Below, piece by piece: positions 1 through 6,040 of a stretch of 6,647 bases of DNA. Below the pieces are notes generated by a model. It was not told the DNA's origin. It saw only the letters and a list, made by a program, of their open reading frames with translations, and did no database searches. The DNA comes from DAITMV01 sp046318595 (GTDB lineage Bacteria; Pseudomonadota; Gammaproteobacteria; Burkholderiales; Burkholderiaceae_B), in NCBI GenBank assembly GCA_046318595.1, contig JBKCTV010000007.1:1-6647 (forward strand), in the 5' to 3' direction. The position numbers were made by a program, and so were the translations under genes. Numbering within the stretch: the stretch's first letter is position 1; every line of letters begins with the position of its first letter.

Positions 1-1158
1 TTCGTGTTTTTTGCGCAGCGCCAGCGCATCGTCGGCGAGGGTGTTCAGCTCGTCACGACCGGCGGCGGCAGGTTTTTTGAGAATTTGCGCCAAGCGCAGT
101 TCGATTCCGAAACGCTCCAGCATCGGCTGCGGCCGGCCCACGGCTTTTTGCGCATCGGCCAGGGCGCTGGCGGCCTCCGCCCAGCGGCCCAGCCCTTTAT
201 AGGCGATCGCCTGCCCGTAACGCCGCCCCGCCAGCGAGGTGAAGCCCCAGCGCTGATTATCGACCTCGAAAAAAGTGACCGCGTCTTTGAGCCCCTGTGT
301 GGACTCGTCGCCCAGAACGCGCATCTTGGCGCGCAGCAACTGATACTCGAGGTTGTCGGAACGTGGCAGGCGCTGCGGCGGCACGGCGCGGTTTTGAATA
401 TCGGCGATCCGCTCGGTCGTCAAGGGATGGGTACGCAGATAAACCGGGGCGTTGTTTTCGTACTGCCGCGTGCTTTGTTGCAGCCGGGTAAAAAACCCCA
501 CCATCGCGGTGGAGTCGAAACCACCGGCCAGCAAAGCCTGATAACCGACCCGGTCGGCCTCGCGCTCGGCGTCCCGCGAAAAACTCAGTTGCTGCTGCGC
601 CGCCAGGCCGGTACCGGCGGCGGCGATGCCGGCACTGGCCTGCGGGTTGGAACGCGCCGCGAGCACGGCCAGCGCCATTGCACCCATCGCCAGGAGATTA
701 CCCTGCCGCTGCCGGCCGAACATCCGGGCAATGTGGCGCTGGGTGACATGGCCGATTTCGTGCGCCAGGACCGACGCCAGCTCGGACTCGTTCTGCGCGG
801 CCGCGATCAGCCCCGAATGCACGCCGACATAGCCGCCGGGCAAGGCAAACGCATTCAGCGTATTGTCTTTGACCAAAAAAAACTCGAAGTCGCCGCTCGC
901 ATTCGGCATGGCCGCGACGATGCGCGCCCCCAGGCGATTCAAGAACTCAGTCGCTTCGCGGTCGTCGTACACGACGCCGGACGCCCGGTAGTCGCGCATG
1001 ACCACCTCGCCCAGCCGCCGCTCCATCGCCGGCGACAAGTCGCTCGCGTCCGCGTCGCCCAGCACGGGCAGTTCGCTGGCGCTCACCGACGGTGAACCAA
1101 GGTCAGTGCTCAGCAGCAACGCGACGATCAGCAATGATGCTTTTTCTACTGCTTTCAT
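1..1158 (-). CDS. M48 family zinc metalloprotease, BepA-like, secreted (C-terminus cut by window edge)
   Basis: The reading frame stays open from the ATG at 1158 to the window edge (386 codons, no stop). Residues 1-27 look like a Sec signal peptide: Lys near the start, a hydrophobic LLIVALLL core and a cleavage-type SVSA end, so the mature enzyme should be periplasmic. The zinc site is visible as HEIGH at 133-137 in the context LAHEIGHVTQRH, with the third ligand probably E200 in EREAD. H244 in THPLTTERIAD matches the conserved histidine that plugs the active site of E. coli BepA (family knowledge). From about residue 260 the protein is helical and alanine-rich, consistent with the TPR-like tail of BepA, which serves outer-membrane protein quality control. 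BepA is about 490 residues, so roughly 100 are probably missing. No strong Shine-Dalgarno precedes the start, but the signal peptide begins exactly there. It lies 89 bp downstream of the Fic gene on the same strand. M48 family and export are sure; BepA orthology is less so. Confidence 0.93.
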   Translation of the reverse strand, partial: MKAVEKASLLIVALLLSTDLGSPSVSASELPVLGDADASDLSPAMERRLGEVVMRDYRASGVVYDDREATEFLNRLGARIVAAMPNASGDFEFFLVKDNTLNAFALPGGYVGVHSGLIAAAQNESELASVLAHEIGHVTQRHIARMFGRQRQGNLLAMGAMALAVLAARSNPQASAGIAAAGTGLAAQQQLSFSRDAEREADRVGYQALLAGGFDSTAMVGFFTRLQQSTRQYENNAPVYLRTHPLTTERIADIQNRAVPPQRLPRSDNLEYQLLRAKMRVLGDESTQGLKDAVTFFEVDNQRWGFTSLAGRRYGQAIAYKGLGRWAEAASALADAQKAVGRPQPMLERFGIELRLAQILKKPAAAGRDELNTLADDALALRKKHE

Positions 1159-1247
1159 TCTATCGCCATCGAGATTTCAGCTAAGGCATACGCGGCTGTA
1201 TAGGACATAAAAACTGCTGATGCTTGGCATTGAGGGCACTCGAAAAT

Positions 1248-2294
1248 TTATCGCGGGTAGCTCTCATTATGCAACACATTTTTTTCGATGATTTCCCAGT
1301 GGCCGGCTCGGTCAGAGCCTACACGCTGGATGTAGCCTTGCTCACGCAGCGCTTTGAGATGGCGCTTAATCGTCTTGTCCGTCACCCTCAGCGCGAGCGC
1401 CATATTCTGTGCCGTTACCTTCGGATTGGCTCGCACCATCGTCAAAATTTTGTTTGTGAGGTCCTTTACAGGGACATTTACAGGGACATTTACAGGGACA
1501 TCCACAAGCGTCTGCGTCCCCACATCGATGTACTTGTAGAGCGAATTAGCGATAATATCGAGCATAAAGTCGATAAATGGACGGCAATCCACCTCCGCGC
1601 CCGCATGTGAATCTTGCAAGGCTTTGTAATACAGCGCTTGGTTGTGGTGCACCAGAGTTTCCATGGGCATCCAGGCAAACAGCGGGTTCCATTGGGAAAG
1701 AATCAGCGTTTGCCATAGCCGCCCGATTCTGCCGTTGCCGTCGCGAAAGGGGTGAATGTATTCCAGCCGGTAGTGGACCGCAGAACTCTTGATGAGCGGA
1801 TGCACTTCGCTGGTTTCCCCCCATTGCAGAAGTTGCTCTACAAGCTTGGGGACTTGAACCGATAGCGCGCCGCGATGTAACAACGTGCCATCAATGCCCA
1901 CCACGGCTACGCCGCCTGAGCGGAACCGGCCCGATTCACCAATCAACGAATCGGTCAGGTGCGCGTGCGCCCGCAGCAAGTCGTCCACCGACCAAGGCGT
2001 GTAGCCCGGCATAGCGTTGTAGGCGTCCCAGGCGTTTTGCACCTCCTTGATGTCCTTTGGCGGGCCCCAAACCGATTTGCCGTTGATTACATCCGTCACC
2101 TGGCCCAAGGTAAGCTGGTTGCCTTCAATCGCCGTCGAGGCGTGCACCGAGAGAATACGATTGCATTTGCGCAGATGAAGCACATCGTTAGACTGCTCCT
2201 CGCTGATTTTGACGCGTTCCAGCAAAGCATGAACGGCCCCAATTTTCTCGTGCCATTTCGGGCTTTCTGTGAAAAACTTCTCTAGCGGCTTCAC
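1248..2294 (-). CDS. Class II Fic family AMP-transferase with C-terminal winged-helix domain
   Basis: Fic enzymes usually transfer AMP from ATP to a Ser, Thr or Tyr hydroxyl of a target protein; the target here is unknown. With a GTG start at 2294 the protein has 348 residues. The N-terminal helix carries the inhibitory motif S-TAI-E-GN (S53, E57, G58), which marks class II Fic proteins that inhibit themselves. The substrate-flap region is near 125-142. The full active motif HPFRDGNGRIGR is at 181-192 with catalytic H181, acidic D185 and phosphate-binding R189 and R192, so the enzyme should be active. A linker of repeated [D/N]VPV at about 265-276 leads to a winged helix at 278-335, which may bind DNA. 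The frame is open upstream to 2507, with an ATG at 2405. I prefer the GTG because AGGAG sits 8 bases before it, homologous Fic sequence begins there, and longer versions crowd or overlap moaC. No separate antitoxin gene is seen, as expected for class II. Confidence 0.93.
   Translation of the reverse strand: MKPLEKFFTESPKWHEKIGAVHALLERVKISEEQSNDVLHLRKCNRILSVHASTAIEGNQLTLGQVTDVINGKSVWGPPKDIKEVQNAWDAYNAMPGYTPWSVDDLLRAHAHLTDSLIGESGRFRSGGVAVVGIDGTLLHRGALSVQVPKLVEQLLQWGETSEVHPLIKSSAVHYRLEYIHPFRDGNGRIGRLWQTLILSQWNPLFAWMPMETLVHHNQALYYKALQDSHAGAEVDCRPFIDFMLDIIANSLYKYIDVGTQTLVDVPVNVPVNVPVKDLTNKILTMVRANPKVTAQNMALALRVTDKTIKRHLKALREQGYIQRVGSDRAGHWEIIEKNVLHNESYPR
1465..1500 (-). repeat. 12-bp perfect tandem repeat (3 copies) inside the Fic gene
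   Basis: On the plus strand the unit TTTACAGGGACA occurs three times without mismatch at 1465-1476, 1477-1488 and 1489-1500. Because the unit is a multiple of three, each copy adds the four residues [D/N]VPV and does not shift the frame. The array encodes the linker between the Fic domain and the winged helix. From memory, similar NVPV repeats occur in other bacterial Fic and winged-helix proteins, so this is probably a recurrent, length-variable linker. That it varies in this species is inference. Confidence 0.9.
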
Positions 2295-2439
2295 TCTGCC
2301 TGCTCCTGGATTGTTTGGGGTGAGGATGCCCTTATTGGCAGATCCATCGGCCTGCCCCCTGCTCGATGATTCTATACCGTGCGCGGCCTTGATCAGCGCT
2401 ATCATGCTTGTTTCGCTCCGGCAAGCGCCCGCCCCACCC
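2295..2439. promoter_or_regulatory. Divergent intergenic region between the Fic gene and moaC
   Basis: This 145-bp stretch must hold the promoters for both the leftward Fic gene and the rightward moaC, unless Fic really starts at 2405. I find no convincing -35/-10 pair. A TATAGA on the minus strand (2371-2376) could be a -10 for Fic but lacks a good -35 at 16-18 bp. On the plus strand TTGGCA at 2335-2340 resembles a -35 but has no partner at the right distance. A short interrupted repeat TGAT/ATCA near 2388-2405 is too weak to call an operator, though autoregulation by the Fic winged helix is conceivable. Confidence 0.4.
2303..2307 (-). promoter_or_regulatory. Ribosome binding site deciding the GTG start of the Fic gene
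   Basis: Read on the minus strand, AGGAG lies 8 bases before the GTG at 2294, ideal spacing for a Shine-Dalgarno sequence. It is the main reason for choosing this start over the in-frame ATG codons at 2405 and 2507, where no comparable site was noticed. Confidence 0.7.
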
Positions 2440-2940
2440 ATGACCGACCCGCACTTAACCCACTTCGACGCCCTGGGCCAGGCCCACATGGTCGATGTCG
2501 CCGACAAGCCGACGACCCGGCGCCGCGCGGTGGCAACCGGAAAAATTCATATGCGCCCGGAAGCCTTGCAGGCCATCCTCCAAGGCAACAGCCGCAAAGG
2601 CGACGTGCTTGGCGTGGCACGGCTGGCCGCAATCAACGGCGCGAAAAAAACGGCCGAGCTGGTCTTGCTCTGCCACCCCTTGAGCCTGACCCGCATCGCC
2701 GTGGACTTTACGGTCGATGCAGCGGCCCGGGCCATCGAGTGCCGCTGCACGGTCGAAGCCACCGGCCCGACTGGCGTAGAAATGGAAGCATTGACTGGCG
2801 TGCAGATCGGCCTGCTGAACATCTACGACATGCTCAAGGCAGTCGATCGGTCGATGCGGATGGACGATGTGCGCCTGCTGGAGAAACGCGGCGGCGCCAG
2901 CGGCGACTGGTTGGCTGAAAACAGGGCGCCCGATGCGTAA
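2440..2940 (+). CDS. moaC: Cyclic pyranopterin monophosphate synthase MoaC
   Basis: MoaC converts the cyclic GTP-derived intermediate made by MoaA into cyclic pyranopterin monophosphate, the first stable precursor of molybdenum cofactor, in the cytoplasm. The 166-residue product is the usual length. Residues known to be essential in E. coli MoaC are present at a constant offset of two: K53 in KGDV, H79 in LCHPL, D130 and K133 in YDMLKAV. The family signature GVEMEALT is at 112-119 and the N-terminal LTHFDALGQAHMVDV aligns with the start of known MoaC proteins. That alignment supports the ATG at 2440 over an in-frame ATG at 2404, although neither has a clear Shine-Dalgarno sequence. The stop overlaps the start of the downstream transporter gene. 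No other moa or moe gene is in the window, which is common since moaC is often unlinked. Confidence 0.96.
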   Translation: MTDPHLTHFDALGQAHMVDVADKPTTRRRAVATGKIHMRPEALQAILQGNSRKGDVLGVARLAAINGAKKTAELVLLCHPLSLTRIAVDFTVDAAARAIECRCTVEATGPTGVEMEALTGVQIGLLNIYDMLKAVDRSMRMDDVRLLEKRGGASGDWLAENRAPDA

Positions 2941-4192
2941 ACGCCATGCCACGGCCTGGCGCACAGGCCTTGGCAAGCTCGGCCCGGGCCTGATCACGGG
3001 CGCCGCCGACGACGACCCCAGCGGCATCGCCACCTACTCACAGGCGGGTGCGCAGTTCGGCTTTTCGATGCTGTGGACGGTGCTGCTCACGCTGCCGTTC
3101 ATGATCACCATTCAAGTCGTCAGCGCGCGCATCGGCTACGTCACCCGCCGGGGTTTGGCAGCCAACATCAAAGCCGGCTTTCCGCCCTGGGTGCTGCTGT
3201 CGATCGTCGGCCTGCTGGTCGTTGCCAATACGCTGAACCTGGCTGCCGACATTGCCGCCATGGCCGAGGCACTGCGTTTGCTGGTGGGAGGCTCGGCGCA
3301 CATTTACGCGGTGGGGTTTGGCCTGCTCTGTTTACTGCTGCAAATTTTTCTGCCTTATCAAACCTACGTGCGGTGGCTGAAATGGCTGACGCTCGCGCTG
3401 TTTTCCTATGTAGGCGTGGCGTTTTCGTTGCGGATTCCGTGGTCGAGCGTCGCGCACGACATCGTTTTCCCGCATTTATCGGCCAGCCATGAAACGCTGT
3501 TGATGATCGTGGCGGTATTCGGCACAACGATCAGCCCTTACCTTTTTTTCTGGCAGGCCTCCCAGGAAATGGAAAACGCCAGCAATCTTCGCCCCACGCC
3601 CCGGCAAACCCGCGCCGCCTTGCAACGCATCGGCATCGATACCGCAATCGGTATGGGGTTTTCGAATGCAATCGCTTTTTTCATCATCCTCAGCACCGCC
3701 GCCACGCTGCATGCAAGCGGCGTGACCAATATCCAGACCTCGGCCCAGGCGGCCGAAGCCTTGCGGCCCGTGGCCGGGGAGTTTACGTTTTTACTGTTCA
3801 GTCTGGGTGTCATCGGCACAGGGCTGCTGGCCGTCCCCGTTCTGGCCGGCTCGGCCGCTTATGCCGTGGCTGAAGCCGCCGGCTGGTCGGGGACGCTGAC
3901 GGCGCGCCTGGTGCATGGCGAAGGGCGCGGGTTTTACGCGGTCATCGCCGCCGCCACGGTTGGCGGCGTGCTGCTGTGCTTTAGCGGTGTCGACCCTGTC
4001 AAGGAACTGTTCTGGTCGGCGGTACTGAATGGCGTGATCGCTGTGCCGATCATGGCCGTCATGATGCTGCTGGCGTCGCGTCCGGCCATCATGGGAGCCA
4101 ATACACTGGGGCGCAAAACGCGCTGGCTGGGCTGGCTGGCCACGGCGCTGATGACCGTGACCGTGGTGGCGCTGTTCGCCACCCTGGGCTGA
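2933..4192 (+). CDS. Nramp-superfamily metal transporter, divergent type
   Basis: This 419-residue membrane protein has about 11 hydrophobic segments and the Nramp family plan. It probably moves a divalent cation across the inner membrane, driven by protons in classical members. The TM1 motif, normally DPGN, is here DPSG at 28-31 inside GAADDDPSG, so the aspartate is kept but the metal-binding asparagine is a glycine. The TM6 motif, normally A-x-x-M-P-H, reads TTISPY at 198-203, so the metal-coordinating methionine is serine (S201) and the histidine is tyrosine (Y203). Loss of the soft methionine ligand has been linked to altered metal selectivity, including Mg transport in Nramp-related proteins, so I would not call it MntH. 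The ATG at 2933 lies inside the end of moaC (ATGCGTAA, 8-bp overlap), suggesting coupled translation. A longer frame starting inside moaC (2867) is less likely because homology begins near GLGKLGPGLITG. Confidence 0.9.
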   Translation: MRKRHATAWRTGLGKLGPGLITGAADDDPSGIATYSQAGAQFGFSMLWTVLLTLPFMITIQVVSARIGYVTRRGLAANIKAGFPPWVLLSIVGLLVVANTLNLAADIAAMAEALRLLVGGSAHIYAVGFGLLCLLLQIFLPYQTYVRWLKWLTLALFSYVGVAFSLRIPWSSVAHDIVFPHLSASHETLLMIVAVFGTTISPYLFFWQASQEMENASNLRPTPRQTRAALQRIGIDTAIGMGFSNAIAFFIILSTAATLHASGVTNIQTSAQAAEALRPVAGEFTFLLFSLGVIGTGLLAVPVLAGSAAYAVAEAAGWSGTLTARLVHGEGRGFYAVIAAATVGGVLLCFSGVDPVKELFWSAVLNGVIAVPIMAVMMLLASRPAIMGANTLGRKTRWLGWLATALMTVTVVALFATLG

Positions 4193-4195
4193 AAA

Positions 4196-4221
4196 CCGCT
4201 GGATTAAAACCCATTCAGCGG
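4196..4221 (-). terminator. Possible terminator of the pilin accessory gene, overlapping its stop
   Basis: The inverted repeat CCGCTG (4196-4201) and CAGCGG (4216-4221) encloses 14 bases, and a wobble plus two A-T pairs can extend the stem inward. On the minus strand it is followed by TTTT, giving a weak intrinsic terminator for the leftward gene. It spans the 11-bp gap between two convergent genes and includes the accessory gene's stop codon. On the plus strand no T-run follows, so it need not stop the transporter transcript. Confidence 0.35.
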
Positions 4222-4974
4222 ATAGAACTGCGCTATCGCACAGCTCTGCCGGTCGAGCACGGCCACCCAGTCCGAACGCGCCACCACCGGCAAATAAGCG
4301 TAGCGCTGGGTATCGTAAGCCGCCAGCAAGTCGTTGACCACAGGCCGCTTGGCGGGCGCGGCATTGCGCGGCCGTAAATCGGCCAGCGGACGCATGCGCG
4401 CCTTCATTGCGGTGCAGCCCTGCTCGTACGCAGTATAAAACTTCGGCTGCAGCTCGATATCCTTGCCTTTGAGTCCGTCGTCGAGTAGTTGGAGTTTTTC
4501 TTGAGGATTACGCGGCATACGAGTCGACACCGTCAGCGGCCCCCAGAACGGTATTTTCCGGTAGCGGTCGTCGGCGGCTGCTTGCAAGTCTGATTTATCG
4601 AGGTCGGCGCCGGCCACGACGTTGAAACGGTCGATGGCGTACACCACGAAGGCTGGCCGTGCGATATAAATCGTGTGCAGGCCATAAGCCAGTGCAGCGA
4701 TCTGCAGCGCGCCAACACACGACCAGTCGAACCAACGCTCTTTGCGAGACTTCAATAAATTCACGGTGAAAAATGTTATCAGCGGGCCGAGCACGATATC
4801 GACACCGGTAATCAGCAAAAACAAACCCTTACCGTCGGCGATGTTCCAGTATTTACCCGGGAACCAGACAAAGCGCACGAAACAAAAAATCAGCGAAGCA
4901 ATGCAGAGGCAAACCAGCAAATGCCAGGCGGAGAATTTAAGACGGGTCAGAAAGTGAAAGGGTTTGAATTTCAT
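4204..4974 (-). CDS. TfpX/TfpZ family type IV pilin accessory protein
   Basis: The 256-residue product has three strong hydrophobic segments near 15-37, 50-74 and 83-107, then a soluble C-terminal part. The signature ITGVDIVLGPLITFF (55-69) followed by a basic stretch, and the ARPAFVVYAIDRFNVV block (105-120), are what I recognise from TfpX/TfpZ proteins. These inner-membrane proteins are encoded next to a cognate pilin and are needed for its stability or efficient pilus assembly (family knowledge). The C-terminal half (about 125-256) is presumably periplasmic and is the variable part expected to recognise the pilin. It carries two cysteines, in EQGCTAMK and RQSCAIAQF, that could form a disulfide. 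The gene follows pilA on the same strand after 198 bp, which supports the assignment. The Shine-Dalgarno is weak (GAAAG about 9 bases upstream), in keeping with lower expression than pilin. TfpX cannot be told from TfpZ here. Confidence 0.87.
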   Translation of the reverse strand: MKFKPFHFLTRLKFSAWHLLVCLCIASLIFCFVRFVWFPGKYWNIADGKGLFLLITGVDIVLGPLITFFTVNLLKSRKERWFDWSCVGALQIAALAYGLHTIYIARPAFVVYAIDRFNVVAGADLDKSDLQAAADDRYRKIPFWGPLTVSTRMPRNPQEKLQLLDDGLKGKDIELQPKFYTAYEQGCTAMKARMRPLADLRPRNAAPAKRPVVNDLLAAYDTQRYAYLPVVARSDWVAVLDRQSCAIAQFYPLNGF

Positions 4975-5023
4975 TTTTGTATGCTTTCACAAAAAGGAAA
5001 TGTACGAATGTATTATTGCAAAC

Positions 5024-5051
5024 TTGAAAGCGAAGCACGCTTCGCTTTCAA
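5024..5051 (-). terminator. Perfect 28-bp palindrome between pilA and its accessory gene (hairpin or attenuator)
   Basis: The arms TTGAAAGCGAAGC (5024-5036) and GCTTCGCTTTCAA (5039-5051) are perfect complements around a two-base centre. RNA would fold into a 12-bp stem with a tetraloop. It lies 121 bases after the pilA stop and 49 bases before the accessory gene start. On the minus strand only GTTTGCAATAAT follows, so a classical T-tract is missing. I infer partial termination, RNA processing or protection of the pilA message from 3' decay. A dyad protein-binding site is an alternative. Confidence 0.6.
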
Positions 5052-5172
5052 CCTAAGCAGTTCAGGGCCGGCTCCAAAATAACAGTCACAAATACTCATC
5101 GCTTGATATTAAGGAGTTCACCCAGATTGCCAATAAGATGCAGTTATTTTTTAACGAATTCTTAGATAAACT
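5052..5172. other. pilA 3' untranslated region, AT-rich, no gene seen
   Basis: The 121 bases after the pilA stop are rich in A and T and contain no supported reading frame on either strand. Nothing else is recognised until the palindrome. Confidence 0.5.
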
Positions 5173-5721
5173 TTAACGGCACTCTGCAGGGGCAAACCTG
5201 CTTGGCAGGTTACCTGGTGTCAGATCTGCTACCGGAGAAATTGCGCCTTCAGCCAAGCATCTCCATTCAATGGAACCTTTCGGCGGCGCGAAATCCGCCA
5301 GTGTTGCGTCCGGCAGTTTAACCCCGGTTTGTGGTGTAGTCCCTGAGTCGTTACCCGAAAAAGGGACTAGCCTGAGAGTACGCCTAGTACCAGGAACCAC
5401 ATTCTCGGGATAGTTTATATTAATAAAACCGGTTTTAGAGTCAATAGTAATATTTTTAACGTTTCGCGTAGGACCTGGATCTGCAAACCCGTTACCATAT
5501 CCCTTACCGGAGGCACTACCTGATAATGCAACCTCAGCAACAAACATCTTAGCTGCTTGCGCTAAACCCAAGCCTTCCGATACCCGTGCCCTGATCGTGT
5601 AGTCCTGATAAGCCGGTATCGCAACCGCCGCCAAAACACCGATAATCGCCACGACGATCATCAATTCGATCAAGGTAAACCCTCGTTGTACCATTTTCCT
5701 TGCTTTCAATGACCTGTTCAT
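5173..5721 (-). CDS. pilA: Type IVa major pilin precursor PilA
   Basis: The 182-residue precursor is the subunit of a type IV pilus used for adhesion, twitching or DNA uptake. A basic 14-residue leader ends in RG, and prepilin peptidase (PilD) should cut before F15 and methylate it. The mature protein starts FTLIELMIVVAIIGVLAAVA with the conserved Glu at mature position 5 (E19), followed by the helix end AIPAYQDYTIRARVSEG. Two cysteines, C155 and C181, bound the expected C-terminal disulfide loop, and the ending FAPAECR is typical of betaproteobacterial pilins. The middle region (about 67-150), with Gly/Ser-rich loops, is the variable surface. The start at 5721 is chosen because AAGGAG lies six bases before it. 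An internal ATG at 5694 would give a five-residue leader, also acceptable for class IVa, but its AAGGA is only two bases away. The AT-richer codon use than in neighbouring moaC fits a diversifying surface gene. The accessory gene follows downstream. Confidence 0.95.
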   Translation of the reverse strand: MNRSLKARKMVQRGFTLIELMIVVAIIGVLAAVAIPAYQDYTIRARVSEGLGLAQAAKMFVAEVALSGSASGKGYGNGFADPGPTRNVKNITIDSKTGFININYPENVVPGTRRTLRLVPFSGNDSGTTPQTGVKLPDATLADFAPPKGSIEWRCLAEGAISPVADLTPGNLPSRFAPAECR

Positions 5722-5792
5722 TCACCGCTCCTTAAAGTTAGCCATAGTTTCGAGACCATGTGTAGCAGTATCGAACGCTTGGCCGCTGCCTA

Positions 5793-5811
5793 CCACCCAG
5801 CATCCGGGTGG
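5793..5811. repeat. Inverted repeat in the pilA upstream region
   Basis: CCACCC (5793-5798) and GGGTGG (5806-5811) form a perfect six-base stem around a seven-base loop, about 70-90 bases before the pilA start, with GGGGCCCC directly adjacent. It could be a leader-RNA hairpin or a regulator site. No T-run follows on either strand, so it is not a terminator. Confidence 0.45.
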
Positions 5812-6000
5812 GGCCCCGAAGAGGCGAGACAGATAACCCAAGCGGAAAAGGAAGCATTTGCGCAGCGCTGCCACGAAGCGGGGGCATGCCGAATTGCCAA
5901 CAAATGTCCACGCGAAAATGGCCTTCAGGCTACTTGCACGGGACATCACTCACGCGCCCCCCTGAACTGATTAACCCGTCCGAAGGAAGCGCGCGCCTGA

Positions 6001-6033
6001 AGGGTAAGCTCGGTTTTTTACAGCGTTTACCCT
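6001..6033. repeat. Inverted repeat just upstream of the Rpn-like gene
   Basis: AGGGTAA (6001-6007) and TTACCCT (6027-6033) are a perfect seven-base pair of arms separated by 19 bases that include a run of six T. The right arm ends seven bases before the ATG at 6041. The layout could sequester the translation start or form an operator, but the long loop makes a stable hairpin uncertain. Confidence 0.4.
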
Positions 6034-6040
6034 GCTTCCG

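Larger units (their letters stand above)
5722..6040. promoter_or_regulatory. Divergent intergenic region between pilA and the Rpn-like gene
   Basis: This 319-bp region should contain the pilA promoter and the promoter of the rightward gene. It holds the pilA Shine-Dalgarno AAGGAG (5728-5733, minus strand) and two inverted repeats, listed separately. pilA promoters often use sigma-54. The nearest match on the minus strand (5776-5791, AGGCA...AAGC) keeps the GG and GC at the right distance but is otherwise poor, so I do not call it. A minus-strand frame of 75 codons at 5722-5949 has no ribosome site and no recognisable sequence, and is treated as non-coding. Confidence 0.5.

Noticed and set aside
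4..1095. A 363-codon open frame on the plus strand
   Set aside because: It is antisense to the M48 protease gene, whose minus-strand frame shows a signal peptide, HEIGH and EREAD. The plus frame has no recognisable domain and is an effect of GC-rich codon use.
1197..1202. TATACA as -10 box for the M48 protease gene
   Set aside because: No -35-like hexamer is found 16-18 bp upstream. The gene may be read from the Fic promoter or an unrecognised one.
1209..1230. Intrinsic terminator after the Fic gene
   Set aside because: There is a run of five T on the minus strand, but the only stem before it (ATGC/GCAT) has four pairs and sits six bases away, so it is too weak.
1465..1500. CRISPR-like or iteron repeat
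   Set aside because: The 12-bp units are directly adjacent with no spacers, and the array is in frame inside a protein linker.
2455..3033. A 192-codon minus-strand frame across moaC and the transporter start
   Set aside because: It is antisense to two well-recognised genes and shows no domain.
5776..5791. Sigma-54 -24/-12 promoter for pilA
   Set aside because: Spacing of GG and GC is right, but the flanking consensus bases (TGGCAC, TTGC) mostly do not match. Two other GGCA sites nearby have spacing off by one base.
5722..5949. A 75-codon minus-strand frame ending directly at the pilA start
   Set aside because: It has no Shine-Dalgarno, starts on GTG/ATG in a GC-rich stretch, has unusual composition and resembles nothing known. 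Its span is better explained as the pilA promoter and leader.
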